DNA from: Euprymna scolopes
Taxonomy: Eukaryota > Mollusca > Cephalopoda > Sepiida > Sepiolidae
NCBI GenBank assembly: GCA_024364805.1
Contig: CM044500.1
Coordinates: 76,237,238 to 76,257,754, forward strand
Length of the DNA stretch: 20,517 nucleotides
Reading direction: 5' to 3'
Part shown: positions 1 to 9,720 of the stretch, piece by piece
Layout of the letters: each line of letters opens with the position of its first letter
Position numbering within the stretch: the stretch's first letter is position 1
Program-made: the position numbers and the translations under genes
The notes under the pieces: generated by a model
The model's database searches: none
The model's input: the letters and a program-made list of their open reading frames with translations, nothing else
What the model was told of the DNA's origin: nothing

Positions 1-66
1 ATATGTAGGGTGCCCACAAATTTTGGCTACATCATGTAGCCAGACTTTGTGAACACCCTGTATATA
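1..66. repeat. Near-perfect palindrome, possible miniature inverted-repeat element
   Basis: Three paired blocks are visible. AGGGTG (7-12) pairs with CACCCT (54-59), CACAAA (15-20) pairs with TTTGTG (46-51), and TGGCTACA (24-31) pairs with TGTAGCCA (35-42) around a 3-base loop. That is 20 pairs, interrupted only by small internal mismatches, with ATAT on both flanks. The shape resembles the two terminal inverted repeats of a small TA-targeting DNA transposon lying back to back, or a fold-back MITE. The family is not recognised. The left flank is cut by the window edge, so more of the element could lie upstream. Confidence 0.7.
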
Positions 67-740
67 TATTAGCATAAACTTATATTTTTGTTGCGAAATC
101 AGCTACACGGAAACAATAATGTTTGATCTCCAAATATAATGCTCAGTATATTAAGCCAATCAAATTTTTTGAACAAAACAGAGACTTTTTGTGTAGATTA
201 TAATCTATATATCTAGTTTTATTTTTTTCTGACTCTCAAAGTGATATTAAAAGCTCATTTTTCTAATTAAAGATTATTAAAACGAACTTCTTAATATACT
301 AAATTTATTTAATTATTGTGTGGTTTCTTATTAGATAATATATTTCATTTCATTATTAAGGGAAATTCTATTCATACTTAGTTTCTACATTCTGAATAAT
401 CAATAACAAATAATAATAACGGAAAGACACAAACTGAAGCAGATGAAGAATAGTTTTTTTAATACAAACACAAATACATGTGTATAATTTATATATTTCA
501 TACATACATTTTATTTATATTTGTACCGTGATTACATGTCTTAGATGGTCTGATGAAATATCCGTGTTCGGTAATATTTCGAGAACTATCTCTTCGTCAG
601 ACATGTGTTTTGCTTTGGTTTAAACGCGCTTCTGTAAACAGTAACAATCTCGCAGCAAACAATGCCCTAAAACGTGTTCTTTAGTATTTTCTTTTATTTT
701 AAGATTTTTATTTTTAAATTTTCATTGAGGGACCTTCGTA
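67..740. other. AT-rich DNA with no recognisable feature
   Basis: Mostly A/T with scattered short runs. I see no coding signal, tRNA or repeat pairing beyond local homopolymers. A somewhat less AT-rich patch near 540-680 contains no open frame of note. Confidence 0.5.
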
Positions 741-760
741 TATATATATATATATATATA
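741..760. repeat. (TA)n microsatellite, Helitron target
   Basis: About ten TA units directly abut the 3' end of the minus-strand Helitron at 761. The adjoining base is A on the plus strand, which is T when read 3' of the element, as expected for Helitron insertion between A and T. Confidence 0.85.
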
Positions 761-1209
761 CTAGCGTTGGTGCCCGGCGTTACCCGGGTGTTTGGAGGTG
801 TGTGTTGAGCAAAAAACAATAAGTGGTAGTAGGCAGGCAAACAGGCAGGCAGGCTCGAACCCGTACCACAAAGTGAGGAAAAGAACATGAAAAAAAAAAA
901 CGTTACGGCTTTGCCGGTGCGTTTATCGCCAAAATGGAAGTGGCAAAGGTTTCAATTAAGGTTAGTCAATCGTAAAGACGGTGACTTTCGAAAATATCAG
1001 CGAAAAAAGCGATATATCCTTGTAGAAAAGTGCCCAGTTGAGGGTAAAGTATTTGATTTTTGTAACCTATTTTCGATATTTGTCGGTCGTAGGGTCGAAC
1101 TTCAAAACGATATAGACCTCGTAAAAATCCGTTGTCTCTGTCAAAAATTTAAAGCATACATACATACATACATCCATACATACATACATACGCACATTAA
1201 AACAGGCAG
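761..1209 (-). mobile_element. Non-autonomous Helitron, 3' portion, 5'-truncated
   Basis: Read on the minus strand, this piece ends in a short GC-rich hairpin: CCCGG (773-777 on the plus strand) pairs with CCGGG (784-788). About ten bases later comes CTAG, then a T. That is the canonical Helitron 3' terminus (hairpin, CTRR, insertion before T). The body matches the 3' halves of the two elements at 13543-13920 and 14407-14816. Shared blocks include the 'ACTGGGCACTTTTCTACA'-type segment, 'GATATTTTCGAAAGT', 'GGTACGGGTTCGAG' and 'TTTTTTGCTCAACA'. The piece ends at a CATA microsatellite (about 1155-1192), the same place where the full copies carry TATG repeats, so the 5' half is missing. It has no Rep/helicase coding capacity. 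The 108-codon open frame at 887-1213 lies inside the element and looks fortuitous. Confidence 0.82.
1155..1192. repeat. (CATA)n microsatellite inside the Helitron
   Basis: Imperfect CATA units with one CATC interruption. This corresponds to the internal TATG arrays of the related elements at 13543 and 14407, so the array belongs to the transposon and was not independently acquired by the host. Confidence 0.8.
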
Positions 1210-1560
1210 GTGATATTTATATTAAATATTGTATTTGGTCTATTTTGCTAACGAAGCAGCTGAATTGTTACTTTCTTCCACTGGTAAATGTTTCTACAAG
1301 CCAGTGTATATATATATAAATGTCATATAGTAAAACACATTTGTAGCTTTCAAATTCTCCACAGAGATGAAACGCAGAAGCCGCTCCATAGTCTTAACTA
1401 AACTTATATAATTTTTCCATTATTCAAACTATTATTGTCATTTTCACGATATTATAGCGGATAACACCTCTGAGCTTTAATCATTGTAATTCTCTCGAGA
1501 TGAGTTATTTTTATATTTTATTATTTACTTATTTGCGAACTATAAACCTCATCTTTATAG
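1210..1560. other. AT-rich DNA with no recognisable feature
   Basis: No gene or repeat relationship was found. A short TATATATATA run near 1308 is the only simple repeat. Confidence 0.5.
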
Positions 1561-1730
1561 CTGTTGTTTTACGACGTTTCGACCAACTATTCCTCTGGTC
1601 TTCCTGAGGTTGTTATCCGCGACGGGACAGAAATGCTGAATCTTCAACTGTATCTTCAATAATTACTGCCTTCCATAGTTGTTTTCGTCTCACCACGTCT
1701 TGGCCAACTAAACCTATGGGCGGGTTTGGA
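1561..1730 (-). repeat. Repeat patch with GAAACGTCG core, possible retroelement or ribozyme relic
   Basis: On the minus strand, a CTCAGGAAGACC block is followed by GGTCGAAACGTCGTAAAA. The two arms GACC and GGTC can pair. This layout (conserved box, short stem, CGAAAC) resembles the hammerhead-like motifs reported in Penelope-like and related retroelements, but the CTGATGA core is imperfect here. A second, diverged version lies at about 1695-1722, where about 19 of 25 bases match in direct orientation. The same 15-mer CGAAACGTCGTAAAA recurs on the plus strand at 19735-19749. Family assignment is inference; the internal duplication is visible. Confidence 0.35.
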
Positions 1731-2950
1731 TACAGTTGAATCCGTTATCTCCAGACAAAATGTTAAAGAGAAATAGACATCACATAAGTTTTGACCTTCA
1801 ATAATTTAGTCTTTTCAACGGAAATCCTCCTATCATTATTTAAGTTATAAAATCCAAAATATATAATTTAAACTGTTTGATTATCACAACAATTAAAATT
1901 ATACTACCATGTACTGCGCTTAAGTAAAAGGAATTCATACCTAATTTGTCTGTTTATATCTGACTAGCAGGTTACCCTGTCGTAGAATACGTTTGAATAT
2001 CAGTTTAATTCATTCAGATTTCGTATTTATTATTATAACACCAATTCCATATTGCTGAATCTATTATACAAAATATATATTAGTATTTCCAAAGGTTATG
2101 AAACATATGACTTAGCTGGTATCATCTAGAATAGAAAATAAAACATACTACTCTCCAGTTTTATACATTACCGTGTGAGCCTATACAAAGTTAATAAATA
2201 GATACTTTAAACCTGTAAATGTATATTTGCGTATGCATAGTAGATCACTTAATGTCGACTTACACTTGCTAAGAACTTTATTTTTTATTTTGATCCCTTA
2301 GCAGACATTTCCACAGACTAAAAACAAAATCGAATTTATTACGCAAATCCAAATGCCTTATATGTTAAGAGCCAGAGTTGAGAGAAACTATTTGTTCAAA
2401 GGTTATAATAAGAGAGTAATTCTTATAACATCAAGGAATCGAATTTCATTATTTACGTTTAGTTTTACAATCAATTTAAGTATTGAACTATTTTTGATAA
2501 TTCCCGTAGGTTTTTTTTTATTTGGTCATGTTTATAGTCAGGTTTGTTGAGTACTAAAATATATCTTTTTTATTGGCTTTTATATCCTTGTAATTGCGGA
2601 GATCATTAGCAGTTTTGTTTTAGTTCACTTGTACTCTAAACAGAAACATTCTTCTCTAACTCGCACCTGCTTTATCAAAGAATCTACTGTTGATTTTACG
2701 TGCCGGGCCATATTGCTTGTGCGATGGTAAAACTTCTTCAATTCACTTGTTATGTTAAGCTAAGTGTATTAGCTTTTGTGAAAATTGTACTCTCCTATTT
2801 GTATTCGAATTTTGTTGGTGATCGGCTTTTGGTACTTATCAACGGCATTCCGATCAGAGAAAACACCCAGACACATAAAGAACATTTATGTAAAATTTCA
2901 AAAATATCATGCCACCACTTTAAGAGCCATGTATTACAAACTCACATATG
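1731..2950. other. AT-rich DNA with no recognisable gene
   Basis: Short open frames at 2353-2550 and around 2700-3086 have composition like their surroundings and no recognisable domain. I see nothing else to annotate. Confidence 0.45.
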
Positions 2951-2978
2951 CAAACACACACACACACGTACAAAGCGC

Positions 2979-3052
<74 letters not shown>
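2951..3052. repeat. Compound (AC)n and long (TA)n microsatellite
   Basis: A short ACACAC run (about 2954-2967) is followed by roughly 35 uninterrupted TA units (2982-3051). Open frames rich in Ile-Tyr across this array are translation artefacts of the repeat. Long TA arrays can extrude cruciforms and are length-variable. Confidence 0.95.
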
Positions 3053-4198
3053 TATTAGCTTCTTCGGGAAAATTGGCTCGTTTTAAACCAATCAAGTTCA
3101 TAATGGCCACTGCTCGGCTCTCAGCCATCATATATATGATCCCGAAGGACAATAATATGCATACTGCAATACACGTATACGTTTGTACCGCTCGGCTGTT
3201 CTTTTAGTAGATAATTAAATTATTATTTATTGTTGGTGATATGATGATTTCAAAACGAGGCTTACTTTGGAGCTGTCAGGGGATTATATAATTATATCGT
3301 TCCGATGATAGATAGCGGTCATATAAATTTGCCGCCAGTTCACGTGAGTGACACCAGCGTGGAGACATTCCAGTAGCTCTTAGGGAATAATCGGAGCGCG
3401 CAGAACTATGAGTGATGTACAGAACATTTACAGTACACTCATAAAAGTGGATTAAGAAAAAAAGCACTTGCTAGACGCATTATACTATTTGTATATGTTC
3501 TTATTTGCTTACATTCTGACAAGAGCCAATGTAGACAAAATCTCGTTCTTCATTCGACAGATATATGGTTTGGTAGGGTATATTTTTTTAATTACGTGCT
3601 AACGAAAGATTTCTCCACATGCGAATGACAGAATATATTACATTTTGTTCCCAGCTTGGGTTTGGCTGTCTTTGTTTTATGGCATATCAACCCTTTTCAG
3701 GTTATTTAATGCCAAATCCAGTGATTTTGAAGAAAAAGTTTAATATAGTATATTTGTTTTTTCTAGTCGGTTTCTATTTAACCCATAGTTGGGACCCTAA
3801 CAGGTACTACCACTCCGGGTCAGTGTGGACTTGGGAACAATGCCAATTAAAGGGTGGCGCCACACTCCCCAAAGCCCACAAGCTGTGGCCTCACCATCGG
3901 ATATAGTTTAAGGTAATATCCAGGACTTCCCAGTTTGAAGGTCATTATGAATGTATATGCCATTATATTTATTTACGTTAACTGTACCATCTATATAATA
4001 TTACGCAAAGCCATTTTATAATTGCACATGTCTATCGTGATACACATTACAAAAAATAGATTATCTTGATGCACGTCATATATCAGACACATACACACAC
4101 ATACACAGTATTCTTCAGTATGATACTATCGCTTCCTCGGGGTTAGTTACTTGGTTGAGAAACGTCCTGGGAACGCAACTAGCTCTCCGTGGGAATAA
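3053..4198. other. Mixed-composition intergenic DNA, no gene identified
   Basis: Several stretches are less AT-rich than the surroundings (about 3085-3200, 3300-3400 and 3780-3905), with no recognisable protein motif in any frame. The 95-codon open frame at 3619-3906 has no known domain. The patches may be old repeat fragments, but no second copy exists in the window to prove it. Confidence 0.35.
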
Positions 4199-4238
4199 AC
4201 GATATCCAAATGATATCCAAACGATATCCAAACGATAG
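4199..4238. repeat. 11-bp tandem repeat, about 3.5 units
   Basis: Units begin at 4201, 4212 and 4223, each reading GATATCCAAAY, followed by a partial unit at 4234. Only one position differs among the complete units, so the expansion is recent or conserved. It lies in otherwise unique-looking DNA. Confidence 0.85.
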
Positions 4239-4578
4239 GTACATGTTGGAAACATCAACAAAAACGGGTCAAGGTCTCGTCAGCTATAACTGGCTGGCAT
4301 GGGCCGTTTCTTATCTTCCTTGCATCGTTACAGGCATCTTTCCATCATCGGCATTAGCGGCATGCTCAAATTTAACGTTTATACAAAAATAGTGAACAAA
4401 TACATTTTTATAAAAATATAATTTATTTAAGATTTAACAATGAGGAGTATATTTTTATAAAGACCATTTGAAACAAGACGCATGCTATGTCGCATCCGCC
4501 GACTCCAGAATGCAAGCATCACTTGTTTAAGACAATAGTATATTTAATTCTCTTTTTCTTCATTGAAAGAGAGAAAAG

Positions 4579-4581
<3 letters not shown>
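4239..4581. other. Intergenic DNA, no feature seen
   Basis: No gene, RNA or repeat relationship found. Confidence 0.45.
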
Positions 4582-4611
<30 letters not shown>

Positions 4612-4612
4612 G
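4582..4612. repeat. (GA)n microsatellite
   Basis: About fifteen GA units, with looser GA-rich sequence just upstream. The homopurine strand could form triplex DNA, which is a general property of such tracts. Confidence 0.95.
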
Positions 4613-4728
4613 GACAAACATACATAACGTTTAAACATTGTTTTGTTTTTGTATCCTAGAGTTCTTTAGAATTAGACCTTTCAAATTCTAAGGTCATATA
4701 TCGTTTTTTTATCGTTTTTTTTATAAAA

Positions 4729-4736
4729 TATTATTA

Positions 4737-4773
<37 letters not shown>
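4729..4773. repeat. (TTA)n microsatellite
   Basis: About fifteen TTA/ATT units with a single TTG interruption near 4737. Confidence 0.95.
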
Positions 4774-4774
<1 letters not shown>

Positions 4775-5055
4775 TTTTTATTTGAAAAACATTAATATTA
4801 CCCTGTTAATCTTTTCATTTAATTTTATGCATTTTTTTGTTGAAGCATACATTCTTTTGATCATTTTTTTAAATATAATATTTGATCAAGTTTGTTTCTT
4901 TGAAAAACGTTAATCGTCACCTATTAAGTTTTATAATCATTTGATTTTTATTGACTTTCATATTGGCTTGCCCTTTCTCTCTCTTATAGAAATTACAAAT
5001 CATATGAATTGTTCTTATGAGTTCGATGCTTATTATTGTTTCTTTTATTATTTTA

Positions 5056-5081
5056 TGTGTGTGTGTGTGCGCGCGCGCGCT
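5056..5081. repeat. (TG)n-(CG)n alternating purine-pyrimidine tract
   Basis: A run of TG units passes directly into six CG units. This is an uninterrupted 25-base alternating purine-pyrimidine stretch of the kind known to favour Z-DNA. A CpG cluster is unusual in this AT-rich, CpG-poor setting. Confidence 0.9.
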
Positions 5082-5199
5082 GGTGACAGTTTGTCTTTGC
5101 TCCTGTGTATGTATATTTTTCTTTTTTTTTTCAAATTGATTGGCCGTTTTCAAAAGTTTTATTTTTTTGTAGTCGACTACTACTTATAATATTGAACAG

Positions 5200-6960
5200 G
5201 GGTAAATTCGAGAATTCTCTACGTCGTGGGTTATCGGGATATTTTGTAAGCATTTGAGAGTTCTCGGATTTTTGTATGAAAGGATTAATCATTGAAAGCC
5301 CCTTCTTTTCCCGAAAGAAAAAGTCCTGACAATTTTTCTGAGGCTTTTATGGTTCACATGTACCTGTGGTGTGGATAGGTGGGAGGCATACTTAAATGCC
5401 TCTGTTACAGGTTTCCTTTCTTGGACTGAACTCTGATGCTGACGGGGTGGATTTTAAAAATATTTATTAGAAACTACTCTAAAAGTATCCGTCGATGTAG
5501 TGCATGGCGGTAACGTAATTCTACCACTATGATTATAAACATGTGCGATGTTAACCCCTTTAAATGTTGGTTGGTTAGGTTGAAAGGCTATTTAGTTCCT
5601 TTGCAACCAGTCTGCACCTAATATCAACTCCCGATCTAAGTCTAGGGTGATATAAAACCTAGAAGTTTACGCCTCCTACATTTTAATGGGCAAATTGGCC
5701 ATGATTTTTAGTGGCATCCTTTGCTAGTTTGCGAGAGTAACTATTGGGTTAGACTCGTTTAACTCTCCTTTATGCGTGTTTAACTCTTCAAAAACTGATG
5801 TTTTGAGGAGCGAGACTTCCGATCCAGTATCGATCAGTGCCTCTATCGGTCTACCCCATATTTTAACTATACACTCCATTCCGGAACCCTGGGTGGGAAT
5901 TTGATTTCGTCGTGTCTATTTTCCCGAGTTTTCCTGACCGATTTATTTCTTTGGTGGGCCCTTTTAGGTCTGCTCTCACCACTTTCTAGACATCCATTAC
6001 CTCTGGTGTTTATCCTTCCCAGGGTTACTCCTTTCTTGGAAGGTTTGTCATGGTTGCATGTCCATATGTTTGATCTCTGTGGTGGTCGGTAGTGAGTGGG
6101 TTTCGAGTGTAACCTGACCTTGCTTTTTCCTGAAGTGAAGTTATTAAATCTGTTCTCAGGTGACCATTGTCAGTCTCGTTCTTGTCTATTATCGCTGCAG
6201 TTTTACCGAAGCACACTCACACAACTTACATCTTACGGCGTTACAGCTGCCGTAAGGTTCGGTTTTTAGTACCCTAAATCTAGTTGGGGCCCCTTAGTTC
6301 CTGTTAAAGCTATTATTTAAGAAAGCTTTTCCTTCTTGTGGCCAGTTCAGAGTCTCTCATAGAGCATTTTGCTTTGTCTAGCAGCAGACAAGGCCTCCGA
6401 TAATGTTTTCGGATTCGATTTGACCACATCCTCTTTGATAAAGAGATTATTTAACGCATCTATGAAGAATTCAGCTAATTGCCCTTGCACAGATGGACTT
6501 TCCCTCATCTCTATCTAAGCGAACTTAGCAAGTTTGTTCATCCTACTTGATAAATCTGCGAGTGCCTCTCATCGATCTTGCTTTATTCTTATTGAAGCGT
6601 GAGAAGCGTCGGCAGCATTTGTAAACTCGCCTGCTACTTGCACTGAGCTGCTACTTGATCGAGCAGATCCTTACTGGTGCAGCTCGGAGGATCATCGAGA
6701 AATTCTCTAATTATTTCCCATACTAGAACGTCCGGAAAATCGTATGGCAGGTTTACTAGTTCTGGGTCTGTTAGCTGGTATACCCGCTCTTTCTTTTTCA
6801 GAGCTGCAAGCTATGGCTCAAAGTTAGACGGTTTCCCAGTGAGGATTGGGATCTTCGATCCACCTGTGAGGACTCTGTTAAATTTGGTTTGGTCAGTTTT
6901 AGCCGTTTTGTCTAAATATATTTGTTGAAATAGCCGACGTTTAAACAAAAAGCTCTATTT
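5200..6960 (-). mobile_element. Fossil Ty3/Gypsy-like LTR retroelement: gag, zinc-knuckle region and protease
   Basis: On the minus strand the parts come in the usual retroelement order. Capsid-like Gag sequence is at about 6790-6370 and a Cys/His zinc-knuckle region at about 6215-6040. A retropepsin-like aspartic protease lies at about 5850-5600, with the DTG active-site triplet at 5831-5823 and the C-terminal ILGADWL-type motif at 5624-5604. This order and the motifs are typical of Ty3/Gypsy elements; BEL is less likely. Sequence resembling the start of pol may continue to about 5200. No reverse transcriptase, RNase H or integrase is recognisable further left. The element is clearly broken, with roughly ten or more disruptions and most of pol missing, and looks old. 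Short plus-strand open frames at 5901-6092 and 6677-6928 are shadows of this fossil. Confidence 0.75.
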
Positions 6961-7184
6961 ACGAAATAAGTTTTACAAATTATTAAAGCCAAATAATTTG
7001 CAAAGTAACAAAAAGAGCAGAGGGAATAGTCACCTACCTTAGTTTTTTCCTGGAGTTTTCTGGTGTCTTTTTTCCTCTGTAGATGCTGGGTTTAAGTGAC
7101 TGTTCTATAGTTGAGTTCTTGCATTGTTGTGTTTCCGTGGACTTTGATTAATTTAATGTTTCTTTTCTTTGGTTTTTCTGTCCA
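6961..7184 (-). other. Possible untranslated leader of the retroelement fossil
   Basis: This lies between the start of the Gag-like sequence and a possible LTR boundary. It has no coding signal. On the minus strand the sequence next to the LTR boundary begins TGGACAG, which would suit a primer-binding site (these start with TGG), but I could not match it to a specific tRNA. The assignment depends on the LTR call next to it. Confidence 0.3.
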
Positions 7185-7563
7185 TGGATTTTTATTTGTC
7201 TAGTGGTTGTTGCTTTAATTGTTGTATCAGACAAGAAGGCAAACAAGCACCCCCAAATGCCTAGGTTTCGATAATGGGAATAAAGCGGTTGTGGGGGACG
7301 GCATTCATTGCCCTAGTTAGGAAACAAGGCTAAGGACTTGGCCTCTATAACAAATATTTTTGGTCGCACTTGTGCTCCTGGCTAATCGGCAAAGAAATAT
7401 TATTAAATCCAGGCGATAGGCTGAGCCTATCTACTTCTTAAGCAGTTTAGGTTTGCAAACCGGTGATTTGATCGAGTCACCAGCTGTAGGGAGGTTATCA
7501 TCCAGGACTGAGGAGGCATCCCTCCCCAGTTTGGTGTCAAGACGTAAGTTACACAGGTTTAAC
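7185..7563 (-). repeat. LTR-like repeat, copy A
   Basis: Read on the minus strand, this block starts TGTTAAACC and ends ATCCA just before TGGACAG. That is the arrangement expected of a 5' LTR followed by a primer-binding site, next to the Gag fossil. An AATAAA-type signal lies near its minus-strand end. A diverged relative lies at 9320-9700 in the same orientation. The best block (about 7430-7462 versus 9561-9593) matches at 26 of 33 bases. An alternative reading is a plus-strand LTR ending near 7530, because TTTGGTGTCAAGA there also resembles a primer-binding site. Boundaries are uncertain. Confidence 0.45.
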
Positions 7564-8639
7564 ATCGGAGTTTTATTTCTACTAGATGGATAACCTGACC
7601 AGATTTACAGGGTCTATCATCACAATGTGGATTATCATCGCGCCTGGTTTCAAAGACAGGTATTTCATACGTGTCAGTAATTAGGATTAATCGAGTTAGT
7701 ATAAAGATAATTACAATCTGCTGTAAAGTTACACTCCTCAAAATAGGATTAAGATTGGAATATATGGTTATTAACATGAGTAGGAGTATGCGTGAGTATG
7801 GGGTGAAGGAAACATATATGATGCTACTTATTATAGATGCCTTTAATTATAAGTAAAAACTATTGCTAATAAGTATCTATCTTATAGATAAGCTATAGAA
7901 ATATAGGTATAAAATATGACAAAGTGCATGTCTTTTCCATAGATAACTATAGAAGTGTATTATCTATTTTTAATGTTTAGCTTTCTAAAGTTATGGACCG
8001 GAAGCTCAACCCTTCTCCCCAGATACGGGAAAGTATGAGATTTTATAACAGCTTGAGGAATAGAACAATTAGTTATTTGTCCAGTCGGAACAGGAGGGAT
8101 TACATAACTTACAAGAAATACATTATTAATATACAATTAGGATATACAGAGATTTGTGTAGGTATTAATAGTATGAGGATTTGTAATAATGTTTAACATG
8201 CAAAACATATAGAGGTAGTCGTCTTTGAGGCAAAGCAACTGACCCTTTAAACTTGACATTTAGAAAATAATGTGTACATGTTATTTTAGTGTCATACATA
8301 AATAACCATAAACTTAGGGCCAGTATAGACTTTATATTTAAGGATACACTTACTCAAGGAAGGATAATTTATATTCAAAAGAGAGAAGCAGTATTTGTAA
8401 TTAAGAGTGTAACACTGTAAGGCGTCTGATGTCAAAGAATTGAAAAGTGCAGAACAAGAAATCAAACCTGGCTCATGGGTTTTAGAATTACTTATACTAG
8501 TTGGTAGATAAATAAAAGAGTTGAACAGAAACAAGAGGAAAGCCAAAGTTCTGTAAACAGAAAATCCTCGCTAAAAATAGATTGGAGAAAACAATAGAAA
8601 AGTTGAACGGGTCGAAATTTGATAGGTATACATACGGTA
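7564..8639. other. AT-rich DNA between the two LTR-like repeats, no gene seen
   Basis: Contains many short ATAGATA/CTATAGA-type words around 7870-7970 with weak fold-back potential. The open frames at 7993-8196 and 8292-8546 carry no recognisable domain. If copies A and B were the two ends of one element this would be its interior, but I see no retroelement protein motif here. Confidence 0.4.
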
Positions 8640-9133
8640 TTGAATGTCGGTCGAGCGACCCGCATATTTGACCGGTTGAAACACTTGATACGTATGAATG
8701 GAAGATTAATATCTTGCGTATCAGCAGCCTCAGGTCAAAGATGATGTGCGACGGGCTAGCCAAAAATATATAAACACGTTTTTTTTTGCGAGCAAGTTGT
8801 CGTAGAGAAAAGCCGGAGAGGCATATAGACGCTCCAACCGCACCTACCGCCCCGTATCTACACGCCGCATCTACCACCACCAGTATCACAAACACGGACT
8901 TTTACAGTGTTCACACTGAAACGACTTCATGTAACTAAGAATTAGTGTTTTATTGTAATTTTTTGTAATACACTTAGACTTATTATTTATAACAAGTCGT
9001 CTGTTTTTTTCTTTGTCTTTCTCGCTTGTCTTGTGATATCATAATAAAACATCATAACTGGTCCCGTGTGGTCTAGGACCGACCCCATGGTGAAAACGTC
9101 ATAAGAGCAGGAAAACAAACTTTGGTGAATACG
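8640..9133 (+). promoter_or_regulatory. TATA-led solo-LTR-like or promoter/first-exon-like block
   Basis: A CG-containing upstream part (8640-8760) is followed by ATATATAAA (8765-8773) at a typical TATA distance before a less AT-rich stretch (about 8795-8890). AATAAA lies near 9045. TATA box, transcribed stretch and poly(A) signal in this order are the hallmarks of an LTR. A TTTGGTGAAT string at 9120-9129, just past an ACAAAC end, could be a primer-binding site. Alternatively CAAGTAAGT at 9132-9140 would serve as a splice donor after a non-coding first exon. No second copy is in the window, so neither reading is proven. A 132-codon minus-strand open frame here looks fortuitous. Confidence 0.35.
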
Positions 9134-9319
9134 CAAGTAAGTAATAAAAAGAGTTTGCTTTCCACGAAAGTTCCGACTACACGTTGTGTTCAGTTAGGTT
9201 TCTATCTGTTTTCGACCTGTGGTAAATACTTAGTCTCAGGACGGGGTGGGTGGGGCCTTTCAGTGAATTTGTGCAATTTATATTTTATTTATTTCATATA
9301 TCTTAGCAGGAAATAAATT

Positions 9320-9700
9320 TAAGTATATTTTTAACTTGACAATAATAGTCTAAACCAGTCAAGCGAACAACATAAAATACAAGCAAAGCTATTTTCTCTG
9401 TTTATGAGAGAAATACATAGAAAATGGTGAGTTGGGGTTCATTGTCATAGTCAGGAATCAGGTCCAGGTATAGAGAGTCTAAACTGACCCCTTCATATTG
9501 TAACTGCACCTTGCTAACAGACAAAGGGTAAGGTTGGACGTTGAGCAATAGGCAGAATATACCTACTCCTTAGGTAGTATAAGTTTGCACACTGGAAAAA
9601 ATCGCTACTGTCAACGCCTCTAAGAATTTTGTCGACTATAACTCAGGAGACCCCGTTCCCCTAATCTTTCGGCACAATGTCATAGAAAAAACATAAACAA
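9320..9700 (-). repeat. LTR-like repeat, copy B (diverged relative of copy A)
   Basis: Aligns colinearly with 7240-7550. Matching blocks are CATTGYCMTAGTYAGGAA (9440 versus 7306), GCTAAYMGRCAAAG near 9513 versus 7381, CTACTYCTTARG and GTTTGCA near 9562-9588 versus 7431-7457, and an ACTSAGGAG block near 9641 versus 7507. Overall identity is low to moderate, so the copies are old or belong to different subfamilies. It is probably a solo LTR or one end of a second, degraded element. Confidence 0.45.
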
Positions 9701-9720
9701 ACAAAACACAAAACAAACAT

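Noticed and set aside
887-1213. 108-codon plus-strand open frame
   Set aside because: It lies wholly inside the minus-strand Helitron and ends in its microsatellite; the sister elements do not conserve the frame.
2785-3207. 140-codon open frame rich in Ile-Tyr, with overlapping frames on both strands
   Set aside because: Created by the long TA microsatellite, which is open in several frames.
3619-3906. 95-codon open frame in a less AT-rich patch
   Set aside because: No recognisable domain, no splice or promoter context, and no second copy to test it.
8497-8895. 132-codon minus-strand open frame
   Set aside because: Composition and residues look random, and it runs antisense across the TATA-led block.
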